Source: Acidobacteriota bacterium
GTDB lineage: Bacteria; Acidobacteriota; UBA890
NCBI GenBank assembly: GCA_022563115.1
Contig: JADFNY010000159.1
Span: 1 to 8,222, forward strand
Direction: 5' to 3'
Length of the DNA: 8,222 nt
Positions within the stretch are counted from its first letter, which is position 1, and every line of letters starts with the position of its first letter. Shown piece by piece: positions 6,245-8,222 of the stretch. The notes below the pieces were generated by a model, which worked only from the letters and a program-made list of their open reading frames with translations, made no database searches and was not told the DNA's origin. Made by a program: the position numbers and the translations under genes.

Positions 6245-7134
6245 TCGGAGGCTGAATTCAAGCGCCGGCTCAACGCGATTCCAGCGATCACCGCAGTTGC
6301 TCCCAGTAGCTGAGGTGCCGACAGTCGTTCACCCAACCACACCCACGCCGTGGCTGTGGCGACGACGGGAATCAAGTTCACGTACGAGGCTGTACGTGTC
6401 GAGCCGATGGCCTGCACCCCGTGCGACCACCCGATATACCCGAACACCAGCGCCAAGAGGGCCGAATAGAACAACCCGGCCCAGCTTGCGAGACTCACCT
6501 CATCGACCCGTATCGAGACAATCTCGGGTAAGCCCATCGCCAACAACGGCACCGCCCCGGCAACCATCGTCGCCGAGGTAAGCGCGAGCGGACGCAATTG
6601 CCGCAGCAACGGCTGCGAATAGACCGTATAGATCGCCCAGCTGACCGACGCGCCGAGCAGTAAGAGATTTCCGGTCCAAAACCGCCGTTCGGATCCAACG
6701 TCGTTGAAGCTCTCCCAGAGCAACAGCATCACCCCCGCCAAACCCATCGCCAACCCGACGACTACCCTGCCGCTGAACTTGTCGTGGCCGCTGAACCTCA
6801 CCAGCACCAGAACCCACAGCGGTGTGGTCGCTGTAAGCAGGCTGGCCTGCGAGGCTTCGGTCTGCGCGAGGCCGTAGATGAACAGCATCTGGTAGGCGAC
6901 GTTGCCGACCAAGCCCAGGACGATGATCCGGGGCAGCACCGGGCGCAGCACGCTGAGCCCCTCGAACCTCCACTGCAACCCGAGCAGCACCGTGGCGGCG
7001 ATCGCGAAGCGCAATCCGTTGAACGCCAGCGGGTGAAAGTCGGCGAGCGCCGACTTGACGACGACGAAATTGGTTCCCCAGACGACGCAAACCGCGACCA
7101 GCAACAGGTCCGCCGAGGTGAGACGCCGGCTCAA
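6238..7134 (-). CDS. EamA/DMT superfamily transporter
   Basis: This 298-residue inner-membrane protein has about ten hydrophobic segments arranged as two EamA repeats. The first repeat begins LLLVAVCVVWGTNFVVVKSA and includes FNGLRFAIAATVLL and LLTATTPLWVLVLV. The second begins GNLLLLGASVSWAIYTVYSQ and includes YSALLALVFGYIGWSHGVQA and YVNLIPVVATATAWVWLGE. Such carriers export amino acids, nucleosides or other metabolites; the substrate here cannot be told. Translation begins at TTG (7134): an in-frame TGA lies one codon further upstream (7138-7140), and the first membrane span follows at the usual distance. The GGAG 9 nt upstream is the terminal bases of a miniature transposable element. The stop overlaps the end of the converging gene. 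Confidence 0.93.
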   Translation of the reverse strand: MSRRLTSADLLLVAVCVVWGTNFVVVKSALADFHPLAFNGLRFAIAATVLLGLQWRFEGLSVLRPVLPRIIVLGLVGNVAYQMLFIYGLAQTEASQASLLTATTPLWVLVLVRFSGHDKFSGRVVVGLAMGLAGVMLLLWESFNDVGSERRFWTGNLLLLGASVSWAIYTVYSQPLLRQLRPLALTSATMVAGAVPLLAMGLPEIVSIRVDEVSLASWAGLFYSALLALVFGYIGWSHGVQAIGSTRTASYVNLIPVVATATAWVWLGERLSAPQLLGATAVIAGIALSRRLNSASDQ

Positions 7135-7229
7135 GGCTCAGTACTCCGTCCCATAAGCACGATGATGTTTGTGGCGAGCGCGATGGCGGCGAGGGCAAGG
7201 AGCAGCGACGAGGGCGATGCGATAGCCAT
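7131..7229 (-). CDS. Possible small hydrophobic leader ORF within the miniature element
   Basis: A 32-codon frame begins MAIASPSSLLLALAAIALAT and continues NIIVLMGRSTEP. It could form one membrane span. Its TGA overlaps the TTG of the transporter gene (TTGA), the arrangement used for translational coupling. Against it, no clear Shine-Dalgarno precedes the ATG at 7229, and most of the frame lies inside the mobile element, where chance open frames are common. It may be a coupling peptide created by the insertion or chance alone. Confidence 0.25.
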   Translation of the reverse strand: MAIASPSSLLLALAAIALATNIIVLMGRSTEP

Positions 7230-7324
7230 CGTCGAGGAGCTGTGACGCCGCAGGCACCGCCATCCCGCCGCCACCCGTAGGGCCGGCCGTCCGGCAAACA
7301 TCATCGTACTTATGGGACGGAGTA
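7142..7324. mobile_element. Miniature inverted-repeat element (MITE), 28-bp terminal repeats, TA flanks
   Basis: The left end (7144-7171), beginning CTCCGTCCCATAAG and ending GATGATGTTTG, is repeated in inverse orientation at 7295-7322 with one mismatch in 28 bp (C against T at position 15). Each end is flanked by TA (7142-7143 and 7323-7324). TA is the duplicated target of IS630/Tc1-mariner transposases, which suggests a non-autonomous relative. The 123-bp interior is GC-rich and has no transposase frame, so mobility would need an enzyme elsewhere in the genome. It lies between the DUF4430 and transporter genes, and its left edge forms the transporter's Shine-Dalgarno. Confidence 0.85.
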
Positions 7325-7375
7325 TTTAGCAGGGGGCTGAAGAACTCCCGGGGGTGCCGTTACTCGGACACACAG

Positions 7376-7783
7376 CTAGCGAACAAACAACCATTCGAGA
7401 GAGTCTCCCTCGACGGTGTTCATGCGGCTCGCGGCGATCAGAGCGGCTTCCCCGTTGACGTAGTAGAGCCAGTAACGACCCTCGGTGCCGCCGTCGATGC
7501 CGTTGATCGCGGTGACGAGCAGCTCGTCGCCCTGCCCCTTCGTGACCACCGACTCGGCGGTTTCTTCGAGGAGCTCGAGCGCGGTCTTGCCGTCCTCGCC
7601 TGCATAGACGATGCGGTACTCCGGCCGTAGTCCTTGGCGAGCCGTCTCGATGTCGGGTGGGCCGGAGTATCCGCCGCACGCTGCACTCGCCAGCGACACC
7701 ACCAGCGCGCCAACGCAAACGACGACCCGCGAGCGAGTAACAGAGCGGTCCAAAGACGATGACGAGCGGCTGGTTAAGAGCAT
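7376..7783 (-). CDS. DUF4430-domain lipoprotein
   Basis: This 135-residue protein has a basic N-terminus, a hydrophobic stretch VVVCVGALVVSLASA and then Ala-Cys36-Gly-Gly, which fits a lipoprotein signal although the lipobox (SAAC) is not ideal. From about residue 57 it is a DUF4430 (transcobalamin C-terminal-like) domain: KTALELLEETAESVV, VTAINGIDGG, then RYWLYYVNGEAA, the family's most conserved motif, and GDSLEWLFV. The domain is found in surface and cobalamin-related proteins; the ligand here is unknown. The ATG at 7783 has AGAGG 9 nt upstream. It is transcribed away from the selenoprotein gene. The 240 bases between its stop and the transporter gene hold the miniature element and no other clear gene. 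Confidence 0.82.
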   Translation of the reverse strand: MLLTSRSSSSLDRSVTRSRVVVCVGALVVSLASAACGGYSGPPDIETARQGLRPEYRIVYAGEDGKTALELLEETAESVVTKGQGDELLVTAINGIDGGTEGRYWLYYVNGEAALIAASRMNTVEGDSLEWLFVR

Positions 7784-7786
7784 CGC

Positions 7787-7792
7787 TATAAT
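7787..7792 (+). promoter_or_regulatory. Consensus -10 hexamer upstream of the selenoprotein gene
   Basis: TATAAT matches the -10 consensus exactly and would start transcription about 74 nt before the ATG at 7873. No good -35 hexamer is found 16-18 nt upstream, so it may be weak or activator-dependent. On the opposite strand the same bases lie in the leader of the DUF4430 gene. Confidence 0.4.
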
Positions 7793-7872
7793 CCTCTCTG
7801 TTGTGAGAATCTCGACGGTTCGCGGCGCGCGGCCGTCGGGTCGACCGAAGTCTGCCAGAGCGGAGGACCAGA

Positions 7873-8106
7873 ATGCGAATCAGCATCCAATATTGCGCCG
7901 CTTGAGACTACGAGCCTCAGGCCGTCAGTTTGGCGGACCACCTCGTAAGACAATTCAAGCAGAACATCGATGAGTTGACGCTGTTGCCCTCCGACGGCGG
8001 CTGCTTCGAGATCAAGGTCAACGACGAGATGATCTACTCGAAGCTCTCGACCGGCCAATTTCCGGAGAACCTCACGATCGAGCAAGAGATACGCGATCGG
8101 CTGTAG
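7873..8106 (+). CDS. SelW-like (Rdx family) selenoprotein with in-frame UGA
   Basis: The gene encodes 77 residues if the TGA at 7903-7905 is read as selenocysteine. The start MRISIQYCAA is followed by U, DYEPQAVSLADHLVRQF, then LTLLPSDGGCFEIKVND and EMIYSKLSTGQFPE, ending at TAG 8104-8106. This is the complete SelW/SelT/SelH (Rdx) thioredoxin-like fold: first strand, CxxU redox motif (Cys8 and Sec11), helix, the GG-x-FE-(V/I) strand, the YSK strand and the TG-x-FP turn. Bacterial homologues have C-x-x-C or C-x-x-U at this site, and reading on past the UGA keeps full homology, so it is very unlikely to be a stop. GGAGGA (7862-7867) lies 5 nt before the ATG. A bSECIS-like hairpin follows the UGA. 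The family is thought to act in thiol redox reactions; the partner is unknown. Standard gene finding would split or miss it. Confidence 0.9.
7903..7947 (+). promoter_or_regulatory. Candidate bacterial SECIS element
   Basis: Just after the UGA, TACGAG (7909-7914) pairs perfectly with CTCGTA (7942-7947). Inside, GCC (7921-7923) pairs with GGC (7932-7934), leaving an 8-nt apical loop GTCAGTTT. The loop's first base is G, followed by U, and 18 nt separate the UGA from it. This fits the known bacterial requirement for a hairpin immediately downstream with a G at the start of the loop about 16-37 nt from the UGA, the site read by SelB. The middle of the stem is poorly paired, so the exact fold is uncertain. 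Confidence 0.6.
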
Positions 8107-8141
8107 CCCACCAGCAGACCGTGGGCGCGAGAACGGCGTGG

Positions 8142-8222
8142 CTGCAAGGCGCGCGCAGAGAGGCGGGGCGCCGACGTACGAGTCAGTACTTCAAGCCCCG
8201 CCGAACAAGCGCAACGCCGCAG
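8142..8222. repeat. Imperfect palindrome able to form a long hairpin
   Basis: The last 81 bases can fold on themselves in five blocks: CTGC with GCAG (8142-8145 and 8219-8222), GGCG with CGCC, GCGC with GCGC, GGCGGGGC with GCCCCGCC (8162-8169 and 8195-8202, perfect) and GTAC with GTAC (8176-8179 and 8186-8189) around a 6-nt loop. No T-run follows the central stem, so it is not a typical intrinsic terminator. It may be a dispersed palindromic repeat or a structured RNA 3' of the selenoprotein gene. It reaches the window edge and may extend further. The 35 bases before it hold only a small CCCAC/GTGGG hairpin. Confidence 0.5.

Noticed and set aside
6500..7297. Minus-strand 265-codon frame overlapping the transporter
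   Set aside because: It is a shifted frame of the EamA gene, very Arg-rich and without membrane segments.
7903..7905. TGA as a true stop or a pseudogene mutation
   Set aside because: It falls exactly on the Sec position of the CxxU motif, the rest of the gene is intact, and a SECIS-like hairpin follows.
7786..8085. Minus-strand open frame of 99 codons opposite the selenoprotein
   Set aside because: It is antisense to a gene with clear family homology and has no recognisable features of its own.
1..8222. tRNA, rRNA or CRISPR array
   Set aside because: No cloverleaf, rRNA-like segment or regularly spaced direct repeats were seen on either strand.

Overview
The window is GC-rich, gene-dense bacterial DNA with Shine-Dalgarno starts throughout. 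It carries an in-frame UGA selenoprotein of the SelW type, a bactofilin, a CaiB/BaiF CoA-transferase and many short, strand-alternating transcription units. This suits an uncultured Gram-negative lineage of the broad deltaproteobacterial kind (Desulfobacterota, Myxococcota, Binatota or similar). The sequence alone does not fix the taxon.

Left part, bases 1-3500, mostly on the minus strand. A CoA-transferase gene (3350 to 2184) is followed by a secreted SRPBCC/AHSA1-type protein (2137 to 1619) and an ABC exporter membrane domain (from 1598) with small gaps, so the three are probably one operon. The exporter homology stops near base 657, before any ATPase domain. It is joined to a 100-base TPR fragment in the opposite orientation and then to a beta-helix fragment back on the minus strand. 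One reading frame runs by chance through all of this. At bases 1-83 a new minus-strand gene begins, with its own promoter and Shine-Dalgarno sequence, and leaves the window.

Middle part, 3440-6244. Two short plus-strand genes (3501-3848 and 5873-6244) encode distantly related small helical proteins that may bind DNA; each stands alone behind its own promoter. Between them lies a minus-strand operon: bactofilin, a class I methyltransferase, then a DUF309 protein. The DUF309 gene has no ATG, GTG or TTG at its homology-defined start and seems to begin at an AUA that overlaps the methyltransferase stop. The bactofilin operon and the second small gene diverge from a strikingly AT-rich control region (about 5735-5870).

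Right part, 6238-8222. An EamA transporter (minus) overlaps the second small gene tail to tail. Directly upstream of it is a 183-bp miniature transposable element with 28-bp terminal inverted repeats and TA at both ends; its edge supplies the transporter's Shine-Dalgarno sequence. Beyond it are a DUF4430 lipoprotein gene (minus) and, divergently, the SelW-like selenoprotein gene (7873-8106), whose UGA lies in a C-A-A-U redox motif and is followed by a plausible bacterial SECIS hairpin. The window ends in an 81-base imperfect palindrome.

The most notable items are the selenoprotein, which ordinary gene calling would miss, the AUA-started DUF309 gene, the miniature element at the transporter start, the three-piece mosaic at 330-660, and the pair of related orphan small genes.
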